A DNA stretch of 64,000 bases from Siphonodentalium dalli (GCA_032622095.1 CP136061.1:4892505-4956504); one strand, 5' to 3'; positions 35,034 through 46,857 are shown, numbered from the stretch's first letter. Numbers and translations are program-made. Notes: generated by a model from the letters alone, not told the origin.

Positions 35034-35249
35034 TCAAATTATTTGTCGTAAAAAAGTCATCTGAAAGTTAACACCGAGGAAATGACTTAATTTTATGCTT
35101 TTAAATAGTTCTAAAGCATCATTTTTGATGACGACCTTATTTTTTGCTCTCGGATGCAGCTTTCCGGTTGATGCAGCGAGCTCATCTCCCGAAAAAGAAT
35201 AGTCGCACACACGACAAATATTATCTGCTGTAAGTTTATGTCGCGACAC
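35034..35249 (-). CDS. Hypothetical small open frame with N-terminal CxxC
   Basis: A 71-codon minus-strand frame starting at an ATG: MSRHKLTADNICRVCDYSFS, then ELAASTGKLHPRAKNK and a lysine-rich end. The single C-x2-C could belong to a metal-binding motif completed by another exon, but no second pair is seen. The composition looks protein-like. It could be a first exon or an intact small gene; neither is proven. Confidence 0.3.
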   Translation of the reverse strand: MSRHKLTADNICRVCDYSFSGDELAASTGKLHPRAKNKVVIKNDALELFKSIKLSHFLGVNFQMTFLRQII

Positions 35250-35484
35250 AGGCCATTGCTATTGCGAAGCACAACAAATAACACGTGGGGACACCTGTCA
35301 ATCATCGATGTATTTTTTAAAATCCGTGACGTCATTTTGGGGAAGCTCTTCGCTGAATAGAAATGGTTTTGGCGACATAAGCTCCAGACTCTATATTTCA
35401 AATATAGAGTCGACGTTCACCCAGACTGGAAGAGACTATACCGTGCGAAAGGAAATAAGATAATATTTAATATGGATTTGATTG

Positions 35485-35730
35485 TTATCTGATAATCCAT
35501 ATATATCCTATTTTCTTGAATAGAATGAAACACACACTTATGAACAGAGCAGAAGATACATTCAGTTCCACGTGAATTCGGTCAATGGTGAAAGTTACAC
35601 GATGACGTTGTTTGTCGACTATCGTTGAAATTGACATGTTATGAATGAAATGAACATCCTGAGTATCTGAAGCGGAGAGCCCCCCCCCCCCCCCCAGCAC
35701 GCCTAGTAATATAATGGTTAGTTTCAGTTC
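35485..35730 (-). CDS. Possible first exon with signal-peptide-like start
   Basis: From the ATG near 35730 (minus strand) the frame reads MELKLTIILLGVLGGGGGLS, a plausible cleavable signal peptide, followed by about 40 polar residues with a NMS sequon and the stretch HRVTFTIDRIHVELNVSSA. The glycine run is encoded by a 16-base C homopolymer (35680-35695), which makes the frame sensitive to slippage. The strand-like pattern recalls secreted metalloprotease propeptides, but this is a weak impression. No splice site was fixed. Confidence 0.27.
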   Translation of the reverse strand, partial: ELKLTIILLGVLGGGGGLSASDTQDVHFIHNMSISTIVDKQRHRVTFTIDRIHVELNVSSALFISVCFILFKKIGYIWIIR

Positions 35731-35832
35731 CATGCACTTTCGAAAACATATATAACTATTTATAATTACCCCACCAAACATAAGCCTTATGCACGTGAAT
35801 CGTATCTGGTGGGAATAAAGTGATTTTGACAA

Positions 35833-37011
35833 GAATTGTTTTGAACGCTATGCGCAGAAACCCCTATGTGATTCTTTTAGCTTTGGTTCATTAATTACGC
35901 TTGCGTATGATCATATTATGTCTTGAAGGAGTATTTACTTCCTCTTTGGTTGTGATAAGGATATCAATACTAATGATGGTTAAGCCCAACCGTTTCGATA
36001 TCGTTTTCCCTTGGTAAAATGTGATTATGTGGTAACATGGATCTCAAATCCGTCGCAATTCTAATTTTATACATAATGTATTAACCTTCTTGTCCACTAA
36101 ATTCGATATAGCTCGGTTCGAATCGAATTTAATGCACTCAGTTCATAAATTGTGTATAGAGTTGCAACTCATCAGACATCCTGTATTATTATATTATATA
36201 CATGTAGCTGAGTCATATGACAAACATTTTTTTCTGTCAGTTTTATTTTTGGCAATATTCGATGAACCTGACATCTGTTAACAGACTGGACTATTTGTAA
36301 TTTGAGTGGTTGCCTTGATATTTAGGTTTGTATGGTGGCGGATTTCATGAGTATGTTTAATTACTATCATCTGAATAGCACTGGTAGTATATATTGCTGT
36401 CTGGTCAATTGTTATTACTATCAAAAGGTAACTTGTCTGACATACTATATATGAAGAGCACAGTTGCTATATCATGCGAGGTAGCTGTGTCTCATATTAA
36501 CCTTTCAAACTGAGTTATCCCTTTTGAACGACATAAACTAATGTAAGTATGAGCACGAGCTCTGATGCGTATTATATACATACTAACATGTGTATACGCT
36601 GCCTGTGTTCACACAGATTTATATCTTAAGTTCAGGCGGTATTTATGTGAATCAACGAACCGGTGACATGACCTGCTGCCAAGCTACATGTATCAAAGTA
36701 TACCGGTACATAACATAGGCACTAAATATAACCACACATGTATAGTATAAAGCAACACATTTTTGAACCCAAATTCTTACCCACCTCTTGACTATGTTTT
36801 AACACATGTAGTACGCGTAGATGGATTATACATACCAGGGAGTATGTGCATGCTCACAATTAGTTTCACAAATGTGATTCGAGATGGGGAAACTCTGTTA
36901 GAAAGTATAACATGGAACAAAATACTCCTTACTGGAAATAGTAATTGTTTTTGAATCAAATTTAAACACAAATCTTGACTAAGTTGTGTGGGCATACATT
37001 TGAATTAATTA
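35833..37011. other. Intergenic DNA, nothing recognised
   Basis: AT-rich, short frames only, no repeat family recognised. Confidence 0.5.
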
Positions 37012-37292
37012 TATGATATTTTCTAAGGTGTTACTAGTTAAATGTCTTTGTGTTTTGTCCCTAAATAGTTCTACTCAAATTGTGTTCCATAAAGAGTCTC
37101 TATATTCATATTCACATACCTACCACTATATTACTAATTTGACCGATCTTATTTATGAAACTGGGACAAAAGAGCCCCGGAGTTCTAGACGGCATATCGA
37201 ATGGAAAGTATCCATACCCAGGGACATCTTCTGTAAGAGCCCAAAATCTAACAAAATTACTGTATTGTCTATGTTGTTATCAATTCAGTTAA
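37012..37292. repeat. Satellite-free copy of the Q-R element
   Basis: 37012-37240 resembles the right end of block Q (GTGTTACTAG, CCACTATATTACTAAT, GAAACT-GGA-AA-AGAGCCC, ACATCTTCT) and 37259-37292 matches the end of block R (TATTGTCTATGTTGTTATCA, ATTCAGTTAA). No 37-bp unit lies between. A second Q fragment is at 38125-38200. Confidence 0.65.
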
Positions 37293-37318
37293 AAGTATTA
37301 GACACATACTTATGCTTA

Positions 37319-37636
37319 AGGGGCCTTGGTGGCTCAGTCGGCAAGGGGTAAAATCCAAAGCTATTCGCTCTTCAGTGATGGTGATAAGGGTTCAAATTCA
37401 CATGTTCCCATAGTGGACTTTGTAACTCGAAATCGTTATATGGTTGAGTTGCCATTTACTCGCCGATTGCCGGTGATTTGCCGCCCATGGTCCAGTTGTT
37501 AACCAGCCATTGAAATCACTCTTATATTATCCGTAAGTGTGCGGATTTCCTCCACCACTAAAACTGGCAATGTCGTGATATGGCCTTAGTTGATGAAAGC
37601 GACATTAAACCTCAATCAATCAATCAATCGATCAAC
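37319..37636 (+). mobile_element. tRNA-derived SINE
   Basis: The head carries a polymerase III box A (TGGCTCAGTCGG, 37330-37341) and box B (GGTTCAAATTC, 37389-37399). The tail reads GCGACATTAAACCTCAATCA with repeated ATCA, as in many molluscan SINEs. The body lacks cloverleaf pairing, so it is not a tRNA gene. A tail-only copy lies at about 38212-38310. Confidence 0.8.
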
Positions 37637-38440
37637 TGAGGCGTAATTGTATAAATACCGGTAGCGCGAGAACAATTTATTTAGTTGTTTATATTATTTT
37701 TTCGCTTTTTGAAAAATTCTCGTAATACGGTATCGGTATTTGATGTGATAGCACAGCTACTTTAATTCGTCAACAACATTTAATCAACATTTAGGATAGG
37801 TGAAATATTTTCATTTTTCTAGTTGGAGTTATTCTCTGCTAATCATTTGTAACCGTAACCGCGAAAACACGTCGCATTTTTGAAACGACTTGCAAATGTA
37901 ATTTGTAAACCTTTTTTAACAAGGATGGGTGAAATATTTCCATTTTTCTAGTTGGAGTTATTCTCTGCTAATCATTTGTAACCGTAACCGCGAAAACACG
38001 TCGCATTTTTGAAACGACTTGCAAATGTAACTTTGTAACCCTTTTTTAACAAGGATAGGTGAACTATTTTCATTTTTCTAGTTGTAACCCTTTTTTAATA
38101 ATGGGTATCATTATTCTTCATAATCACATACCTACCACTATATTACTAATTTAACCAATCTTATATATGAAACTGGGAATATAGAGCCCGGAGTTCTGCA
38201 CGGCATATTAAGTGTACGGATTTCCTCCACCACTAAAACTGGCGTGATATAGCCTTAGTTGATAAAAGCGATATTAAACTTCAATCAATCAATCGATCAA
38301 CTGAGGCTTAATTGTATAAATACAGGTAGCGCGAGAAATATTTACTTAGTTTTTTTTTCCTTTTTGAGAAATTGTCGTAATAAGGTATCGGTATTTGATG
38401 TGATGGCACATTTACTTTAATTGGTCAAGAAAATTTAGTT
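37637..38440. repeat. Nested tandem duplications around the SINE tail
   Basis: A unit of about 130 bp starting AGGATAGGTGAAATATTTTC repeats at 37793, 37922 and 38052 (third partial). The SINE tail plus its 3' flank (GAGGCGTAATTGTATAAATA, CGGTATCGGTATTTGATGTG) is repeated at about 38212-38425. Confidence 0.8.
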
Positions 38441-38454
38441 GGATATTCAAATTT

Positions 38455-39240
38455 GAAAAATGGGCATAGCTCCATCATAAAAGGTCGGACTGAACCAAAA
38501 TTCGAATTTGACCTGTATTTCCATGTTATTAATCCACATACTCATATTAATTTGATAGCTATCCATGTAATCATAACACCACAATGTGTTATTATCCGCA
38601 TAAAAAGTTGATAAGTGACAAAACTCTGCCAAAAATTGTCGGATCGAATCAAAGTTCAAATGTTGGATAGAATCCAAATCCAAACTTGGTCGGAACTTTC
38701 TGATATGAAGGACAAATAATACCATATTTCATCAAATGCTGTCAAATACTATAATTCATGTTAACATCCGGACAACAAAATAATCGGCAAATTATAAGCC
38801 AAACAAGAGGCATAACTCCGTCAGTACTATTCAGAGCGAGCCACAATTCGAAACTGACCTCAGTGTATCAATGATCCACATATTAAATTTCAGTAATCGG
38901 ATTATCATATTAAGTTGAGTTATCATCCGGACTACAAAATAGTCAGCAAATTCTAAGACGAACAGGGGCATAACTCCGCCAGAAATCGTCGGACCGGATA
39001 AAAATTTGAACTCGATCGTGACCCATACCAAGTTTCATTACATTACATAAGTATGATATACTATTCAAGTTAACATCCGGAAAACAAAATAACCGGCAAT
39101 TTCCAAGTCAAAAAAGGGGCATAACTTTGTCAAAATGGTCTGACTAAACCCAAATGCGAACCGAACGAACTGACGCCCCCGCATGCGGTTCGAACAGGCA
39201 GACAGACAGACACCGTTCAATTCTATAGTCTCCCGAAATG
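38455..39240. repeat. Diverged tandem repeat of transposon-tail type
   Basis: Segments beginning GGGCATAACTCC or a variant, followed by a GTCGGACC-like core, recur near 38460, 38620, 38810, 38968 and 39117. They end at GACAGACAGACACCG. The pattern resembles the P-block segment with AACCAAATTTGG and GGAGTTATGG. Confidence 0.6.
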
Positions 39241-39413
39241 ATATTCCTGGCAACAATTTTAACACCCAGCATCAGCTCCATTCAACACAGCCAATGACAC
39301 CATATTACATTTATTACATTCGTGTTTCGCTCGTATCAACACGGGCCACGGGGCTCTGCAACAACATCCAATAACACATACAAGCTTATGTCCAACCGCC
39401 ACATTTTACTCAC

Positions 39414-39710
39414 CCTGACAGTCAACTCCAGCGTCGTACCAGTGTGAACAGGTAAATGTCCGCGAATGGGAACAATTCCATATTGCAGCCTCCTCCCCGG
39501 TACATGCGACGTCTCTCATCCAGATAGGTCCCGTACCTCGTCCGTAGGTTGCAAACATTCTGGCGATGCCTCCTCGAAATCCCAGCATCTTGCACCCGAC
39601 AGATGCATCAGAGTCATCCCATCCGTCGTGACACACTGTTCCCCATTGACCGTTCATATACACCTCAACTCGACCGGATGTTATTGATCCACCAACTAGG
39701 CGAATGTTTT
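39414..39710 (-). CDS. SRCR domain exon 2
   Basis: Minus strand: TTGCAG precedes 39710 and GTGAGT follows 39414, giving a 297-bp phase 1-1 exon encoding one complete scavenger-receptor cysteine-rich domain. Signatures in order: NIRLVGG (1-7), GRVEVY (12-17), WGTVC, GWDDSDA, CKMLGF, GTGPIWMRDVACTGEE (58-73), WNCSH and DAGVDC (92-97). Six cysteines lie at residues 26, 39, 69, 79, 87 and 97, a group-A-like set, here in a single exon. SRCR domains bind microbial or host ligands extracellularly in immune and adhesion receptors. The upstream exon 42936-43232 has identical length and phase, so the two can be spliced in frame. Confidence 0.95.
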
Positions 39711-39794
39711 CTGCAACTGATAAAACACATCAATTGGTCGATGTCACTCGATGTGTCGCAGTTACGACCTCATGTGCACCGATGTACACCATTA

Positions 39795-40060
39795 CACTCT
39801 GCATAATATATTAAATTCAATGTTGATACCCGGTGTATATAGAAGTACATTCTTGCAGTACTGTCTGCATAATATAATAAATACAATGTTGATGCCAGGC
39901 GTATATCGATGTACATCCTTGCAGTACTGTATGCATAATATATTAAATTCAGTGTCGGTACCCGGTGTTTACCGTTGTGCAGGCTTACTGTCTGCATAAT
40001 ACAATAAATTCAATGTTATGTTTGTGCCCTGTGAATATCGTTGATGTACATCAACCCATC
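39795..40060. repeat. Minisatellite of about 66 bp, four copies
   Basis: TGCATAATATATTAAATTCA or variants begin at 39800, 39866, 39932 and 39993, each followed by ATGTTGATACC-GGTGTATAT and CTTGCAGTACTGT. It sits in the intron just before the SRCR exon. Confidence 0.88.
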
Positions 40061-41029
40061 GAAATGGACTATTGATGAGTTATATTGGAACCATTCATTG
40101 GCCAAACGACTGATTCCGTAATGATGGAGTTTTCGTAACATAACTCCATGAGTAATCATATACGATTATCTGGAAAAGTCATTGAATGTTACCAAAATGG
40201 CAATTCCTTGATTCTTTAGTGTTTTCTGTAGCTATGTTATACAATATTTGATGACAGATGTGCACTGTTGAGCTGTCAGCTCTAAGGCCATATTAGTGTT
40301 TGTAACGGACATTAGATAGTCTGCTTAATGTACCGTCGCATCGGAACTAAACTGCTTTATCTACATTTTTGTGGGGAAATAAAATATTGGTATATTTCGT
40401 TTCGGTGAGGGATTTCCTGTCCGAAAATCACCAGATATCGGTCTACCAAATTTGAAAGCAGAGCTTGTGTAAATCTGTTCATCTCAAAATCCCACTTTTT
40501 TGACAGTGCTATATTGTTCTATATCCACTGTGAACCAATTAATCTATTTATTTTGTACCACGTGATTATATAAATTTCAGTGCTGAAATGTATCTCTGAC
40601 CTTCAATGAACAAAAATGGAACCCGAACTTGACAGAGCGCCAGCGAAGTGACTAGTTGCAAATATTGCTTTTTCGCTCCTTGGTGTGAACATCTTATTTC
40701 TAGGATAATAACTTGATTAAAATAACACAGAAATGGCGTGATTTGGGATTTTTGCAGGTTTATATGATTGAAGAACACGAACAACACTTAAGAACGAAAA
40801 CAAAAACAGAACAGTTTACACAAATAGTTCTATCTCCAGTTCGTGATTGCACACAAGATATCATATGTTTTGTTTCGAGACTCGTCATATAATAGTATTT
40901 TACACCAGCCATCATACCCGCTGTGTAACATCTTCCAAAACAGAATGAGAACATGTGAACCGGGGGGACCAAACTTTAAACTCGATTTCGTACAAAAATG
41001 AAAATATGGAGAGAACACTTTAGTTCTGA
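40061..41029. other. Probable intron, nothing further recognised
   Basis: Short frames only. Part may belong to the LINE remnant that follows, but no motif is clear. Confidence 0.4.
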
Positions 41030-41158
41030 CGCGACGATAGCTTTCTATAATATTGCATGGAAATGTTGGCAATATGTCTATCGGTCGATAGTTATCGAAG
41101 TTGTGTTTGTCCGCTGAGTTATACATTGGAATGGCGCTGGCTATAATATGTTCACCCT
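41030..41158 (-). pseudogene. Non-LTR retrotransposon reverse transcriptase fragment
   Basis: Minus strand reads AIPMYNSADKHNFDNYRPID followed by ILPTFPCNIIE, matching the conserved P-x-x-K-x-GD-x-x-x-x-x-NYRPI-x-x-LP-x-x-x-K-x-x-E block of LINE reverse transcriptases. The following sequence loses similarity. It is an old fragment in the probable SRCR gene intron, same strand as the exons. Confidence 0.72.
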
Positions 41159-42550
41159 AATTATGTGGTACTATTCCAGGTGCGAACGACCTGTTGATTA
41201 TATGAGATTATGGAGTGGAAATATAGTGGATCATCTCTGTAACGAGGATAACTGAAACTGTATTTTGTATTCCATCGTGTTACAAGGGAAATTATTTCTC
41301 CTCGTGTGGTTGCTGTGATGAGTATACTATTTCCTTCATGTGAAAATATTAAGTTAAAGAGGTGATGGCTGTCGTAAAATTTGAGAATGAATTCATTCCT
41401 GAGAAATCGCTGATAACGTGATATGATGAGCTTATTTATTTGAGGGATTTGGCGGCTAAAACTTCATAAGTAAACTCTAGAGAGTTTGAACCGGGAACAT
41501 TGAACTTGTCAAGCATTCACATATGAGAAAACATACACAGGAAGTGAGCATGTAATTTGCAACACTGAAAAGAAAACATCCAGTAATGTGGCACAATGAA
41601 TTAGAGCGTCAAACTTATCCTAGTCATAACTCATTTGCTTCATGGTCCAAAAGGGTCGAAAATGTATTAAAATATAACGAAATACTCATGTGCTTTGTAA
41701 CGATCTAGAGAAGTGATAGGGAGTGATATTAACTTTTATTGTGTTTTTCACGAAAACGCTCTTTACTGTTTACCACATCAAAACATCCAGAAACGCTCTT
41801 TATTGTCCGGTAAAATTGGAAGCTCCTCGAACAACAAGTAATATTACTACCGCCCAATAGCCAACGAAACGGAGCAATTCTAGGTAACAACACTTGTGCC
41901 CAAACTCATTTGTAAATTTTGCAAACCCGTTTTGCAATGAAGTTTAAAAAAATTGACAATATGATAGACCGAACCAAGACAGATATTAATAAACAAGTGA
42001 ATATCAGGAACATGTTCAACAAATAATTACCTTCACAATTAACAATGGCATTATGTATGTCGTATATGTATGGATATATCCATTTAGTATATTAGATCAG
42101 ATAATACAGCATACATATATTGGAGACATGCACCGAAGAAACTCTCTATCTCATTGTCCGGGGAGTGTTAATTATGTATCATGCATACATGTGTATATGG
42201 TTACTGTTTGCCAGTTAATCAAGACGACATTGGCAGTTAGTTATCCCGCAAATTGTCGTTGTCCTAGTGAGTCTTATAAGTATGTTATAACATGGTGGTA
42301 ATCGTTTTCTTGAAATCGCCTCTCGTCAAGGACTCGTGAATATTTCTCGTATACGATTCTCTATGATGTAATGTACACATCAGTGTATTCCGAATATCAT
42401 TTATATTAATAAATGTAAGTTTGGTAGAAAACATTTATTAACAGTTTAATTTGCATGTTGTTGCTCTTCTACGCTATGCTATGCTTTAATTGTCAAAGCT
42501 GCAGATCAATGCAGAACATGGATATATACATATATACAATGGGGTCACTC
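41159..42550. other. Probable intron, nothing recognised
   Basis: AT-rich, without recognised exons or repeats. Confidence 0.4.
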
Positions 42551-42797
42551 ACATTATCATCATCATCATCATCATCATCGACGTCCCCATCGTCATCATC
42601 GTCCTCGACATTGTCTCATCATCAGTTTCATCATCATCATCATCACCATCCTCATCATCCTCATCATCATAATCATCATCATTGTCCATCATCATCATCA
42701 TCATCATTATCACCATTATCGTCATCGCCGTCGTCATCATCATCGTCATCATCATCATCATCATCATCGTCGTCGCTAATCATCTTCATCTTGGCAT
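42551..42797. repeat. (CAT)n trinucleotide microsatellite
   Basis: About 245 bp of CAT/CGT/CCT triplets. It gives long serine, histidine or methionine/aspartate frames on both strands that are not genes. Confidence 0.95.
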
Positions 42798-42935
42798 CTT
42801 AGTGATTGTCGTCCTGGCAACGTTTATAACGTCGTCATCAATATCATCGTAATTTGTTTTCTCATTTTGTAGATTAGGTACGCATGATGTGTGTTCCTTT
42901 ATACATAAGTATGATGTATACAATCATTAACTTAC

Positions 42936-43232
42936 CCGGACATTCCACCCCAGCATCCTGGGTGTGTTGACAGCTATTTGTTCCCCATCCGTTGTGAGTG
43001 CAATCCCACACTGAAGTCTCATTTCCAGCGCATGTGACTTCGTCCAGCCAGATTGGTCCCGTCCCTTGTCCATAGCTTTTGGCAATACCGCCTTGGAAAC
43101 CAAGAGTCCTGCACACGATAGCTGCATCAGTGTTATCCCATCCGTTGTTGCACACCGTTCCCCATTGCTCGTCCCTATACACTTCAACTCGACCAGATGC
43201 TGTACTATTTCCACCAACTAACCGAATATCGC
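42936..43232 (-). CDS. SRCR domain exon 1
   Basis: Minus strand: CATTTTAG precedes 43232 and GTAAGTTA follows 42936; 297 bp, phase 1-1. It encodes one SRCR domain: DIRLVGG (1-7), GRVEVY (13-18), WGTVC, GWDNTDA, CRTLGF, GTGPIWLDEVTCAGNE (56-71), WDC and DAGVEC (92-97). Cysteines at 27, 40, 67, 77, 87 and 97. NST near the start is a glycosylation sequon. Over half of the residues are shared with the 39414-39710 domain, pointing to exon duplication. The likely product is a multi-SRCR extracellular receptor or secreted protein. Signal peptide and remaining domains are not located with certainty. Confidence 0.96.
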
Positions 43233-43871
43233 CTAAAATGGAACACACATGAAGTCGTTTAGTATCAAGCAAGTATATATGTGTATGTATATTTATTTTG
43301 TTGCTATTATTTGTGTAATGTGTTGGCCGTGCGCTCTCGTATGTACACATATGTTGTAGATATTTTTAGACATCTACTTCTATTTATAACACGCCAATCA
43401 GCCCTCGGCCAATTGAAGCAATCTAATGAGGTTCGGTGACCGACCTTTATTTACTGTAAAATCGTTTAGTCGTCGCCTGTTCTATCAAACGGTCTGTCAT
43501 GATCATAACAAAATTCTGTATAATATTCGCGGCGCAGATCTTGATTGACCAATTATATGCATTCCCGATCATTCAAACAAATAATTGGTTCAGCGAGGTG
43601 AGCATTACTAACATGGGCTGTGATACCATGTTTTTCACAACAAGCAAATGGAGGGACCAAGCCACATGGAAAACAGGAGCGAAACATCATGCCAAAGAAG
43701 ATATAAACGTTAATAAAATGAAATCAGAACAGTTTGTAATAGCAAATATACTATACTAAATCTTCAGATCGATGGGGTGGTATATTCGGACGAATTGCAT
43801 GGGCATTTGCTTTGTCGGGGAAATCTTGAAATTACTATCTTGAACAGTGGCAAATTTAGAACCCCACTCAC

Positions 43872-44010
43872 CAACACAATAAAGAATGCAACCAACGACA
43901 GACAGTTGTACAGCACAGGCAACAACTAACAGACATTCAGAATAAAAAGGTCGATAACCGGATCCCATTGGATAACTTGCGTCGGTCGAAAGTGCTGCTT
44001 GTGATATTAT
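43872..44010 (-). CDS. Possible exon with a membrane segment
   Basis: A minus-strand frame reads SQAALSTDASYPMGSGYRPF, then YSECLLVVACAVQLSVVGCI and LYCVG, ending at a good donor (TTG before GTGAGT, exon end 43872). The 20-plus-residue hydrophobic stretch could be the last helix of a small four-pass membrane protein, or unrelated to the SRCR gene. The 5' limit is not fixed (an acceptor-like AG lies near 44010), and the frame stays open beyond it. Confidence 0.33.
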
Positions 44011-44404
44011 AAATCCGGCTTCGGATGTATATGTAATACATACATCCGATACGTAGAAATAATCACAATAGAAGAGAAGAGTAGTGGGATACTCTTTAAT
44101 TAATCTAAGATCAACACACAAATACATATAAATATAGTTCACTGAAATAATGAAGATGGAGCGCAAGGCGTCTTCCCGTGTGGATGTACACCAATGTATT
44201 GGTCGAGGGCGGTAGAATAACTGTACACACATACTCCATTATAAGATATGTGACAATGCGTTGACATGTATGGGTGTAATATCGACTATATGGAGTATTG
44301 ATTGGTATTCACCGGACCAGGCTTGTAGGACTCACCATCTATTTAATTGGTACGACAAACTCACTGATTGTAAATTTCTCGGGCTGATTGGCTGTCATAA
44401 ATAT

Positions 44405-44509
44405 GTTAAAAGCACGGCGCCCGATTTATAAGTGAAATAAACACCACTCGCGCCCTTCGGGCGCTTGTGATTTTTATTTCACTTATAAATCGGACACCGT
44501 GCTTATAAC
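44405..44509. repeat. 105-bp hairpin with GC-rich tip
   Basis: GTTAAAAGCACGG ... CCCGATTTATAAGTGAAATAA pairs with TTATTTCACTTATAAATCGG ... CCGTGCTTATAAC, closing on GCGCCCTTCGGGCGC. The architecture (long AT-rich stem, short GC tip) recalls hairpins A and B, although the sequence differs. Confidence 0.9.
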
Positions 44510-46160
44510 GTATATATATCTCAATATCCTCTATATTAACTTGGACAAGATACTTTCGTATCACTTTTACAACTCAAAGCCGGTTTTTGGAATACAGTCC
44601 CTTGAAACTTTACTTGTCTCAGTTCCAACAATACGATAATCATGACATGTTTATTGTCAATAATTTATATGACCAGTCACAACATACGGCCCGGGATTCT
44701 CATGATATATTGTGGCAATACGGGTATAAATCCCAGGTCATGTGTGGCGGAAATTCAGTTCGTTGTCAGCATGGTTGATCTTATAGACGTAATGCTGATG
44801 AGGGAAGAGGGTTTCTTAGATTTGGACCTGACATCAACCACGACGCCATGCATCACTTCAAGCCCCTTCAAGTCCGTGATTTGATTTGAATGCGATTTCG
44901 GTTTCACGGGCCTATCACCACTTTGGATTTATGAAAAGCGACAAACGGTCGATGTGCTCGCTGATGGGCACCACTGATAGACGTTGCTAGTGTGGTCCGA
45001 CTGGGGGGGGGGTGAGACCATAACATTTCCAACTATATAAGATTTGGTCTAATAAAATGTTCCAACTGTATAGGATTAGGTTTTGAGTAATGCAAAATTA
45101 CAATATTGGCTTAATGGTTTAATAATTTGGGTTTATGTATATTTTAAGAGTATGGACTGTGTAAATAAAGACACCGACACTAGTAACAAGAATAACATAG
45201 CATTGATATCTGTTTTATGTTTTGAGCACATTATACATGATTTAATAAGAATGTGGTTGAGGAATGAATACGACTTTAAATACATGTATTCAAATTCCGT
45301 GAGTCATAAGTTATAACTTACACAATGGTGACAAGTATTCATGCTGATTGATTGTTATATTGTTAAGCTGTCCCCAGAAAAAAAGATATAGAGGTTTGGC
45401 ATTATTAATAGACTAGTGACCACGAATCTATGGTCTGAACATGAAGGAAATGCTTTGCTTTCAATTTCATATATGTATTCAGGTAATGCGCTTTACTGGG
45501 ATGTATTTATTCAAATGACAGTCTATTAACTGTAAATTGCCGGATATATTTCAATAAACTGAGTAGTATACTGCTATGAGAAGAACTAAATATATAAGTA
45601 TAAGTACAACTATTGATATTTGAGTCATGAAATTTCCAACTATCGAACATTATGGTCCTAATTGGGGTGAGACACACCTCGGTCCCCTGTCGTTACGTCC
45701 CGGGCATCACTTCTGATTTTGACATATCAGGTCTAATCAAAGTCGACACGATGTGCACCATGCTGAACCGTTTTTATTTGCGACTGGCTTTATTGTGTAA
45801 TTCCAGCTTCACGATTAATGCGAGACTTTGTGTCGTCCACAGCCAGCGATGCCTATCCGTTGTGAATAGCGATCTTATTTCGCGGGGAGCTCGTGATTCA
45901 CGACGAGTACAGTGATTGCCAATTTAAACAGCACACTGAGGTCTTAAATATAACTGGATTGTTTTCATGAGATATAGTGACCAGTCTCGAACTGAGTTAA
46001 GTTAGATATTGCAAGAAATAAATTTCACGTGTTATTTGAGCTTAATAGAAACCATGAAATCGTAACCGTTCTTACCGATAGTAAAATACGACAATGATTA
46101 GAAAGTACACAAATGTTGGTGACGTAGTACCATATCCGTATCCATAATCGTAAACGTGAA
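44510..46160. other. Intergenic DNA, nothing recognised
   Basis: Short frames without known motifs, a G run at 45004-45012, no repeat family identified. Confidence 0.5.
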
Positions 46161-46285
46161 GGTATCTAATAACAGCATACTGGCATACTGAATCAGATGA
46201 CATACGACTAAACACATGATCAGGAGTGAACATTGAGGCTTATATAAAGGTCTCTAATAACAGCATGCTGGCATACTGTGACGGT
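46161..46285. repeat. Dispersed repeat, copy 1
   Basis: Shares TGGCATACTGAATCAGAT, GTGAACA-TGAGGCTTATAT and AAGGTCTCTAATAACAGCAT with 57966-58077. Within it, CTAATAACAGCATACTGGCA and CTAATAACAGCATGCTGGCA form direct ends. Confidence 0.75.
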
Positions 46286-46857
46286 GTAATTTAGCCCTAG
46301 TTTATATACAACTAATACAAGTTAATACTGACAACTAGCAGCTAACATGTTCATCCATATCACCGGTATTTACGACATCCCGTTTACCCTCTCTACTTCG
46401 CTGTTTCGATCCATCCCTGTAACTATTACTCTGTCACTTTAGCCCAATGCTAAACGCTCTAGTATTGCCACTTCAAATAGCACAGGTAAGCTCGTCGCTG
46501 ATTGGATGACACACAGCCGCGCGTAAATTAAAAAAGGTCAAATATTTCGCGGGGTTTCCAGATTGTTTTACCTGTCTATCAGAAAGTTATTGTCTTCAAG
46601 TTTGAGTTTATTTTGTCGTAAAGATGTCGCCAAGTTTTGATTATGGTTGAACGCAGATTATGCTGACATAGTGGCCTATGTCCCATTGAACTGGTATGTT
46701 CACAGTTTTTATATTTTATCGTTATAATCATGTTTTTATTAATACTTTTGTCTTCAAGTAAATCAGCATAGAGTTTGTCCATTTTGACATAAAGTATATA
46801 CGGCCCAATAGTTAGGAATATATTTCCTATTTTAATTATATTTTAATGTGATTACTT

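Noticed and set aside
37319..37400. tRNA gene on the basis of box A and box B.
   Set aside because: No cloverleaf pairing or anticodon arm, and the body and ATCA tail are those of a SINE.
40566..40972. Minus-strand frames downstream of the LINE fragment as further reverse transcriptase.
   Set aside because: No reverse transcriptase motif could be recognised in them.
42455..42802. Serine- or histidine-rich protein.
   Set aside because: Translation of the (CAT)n microsatellite.
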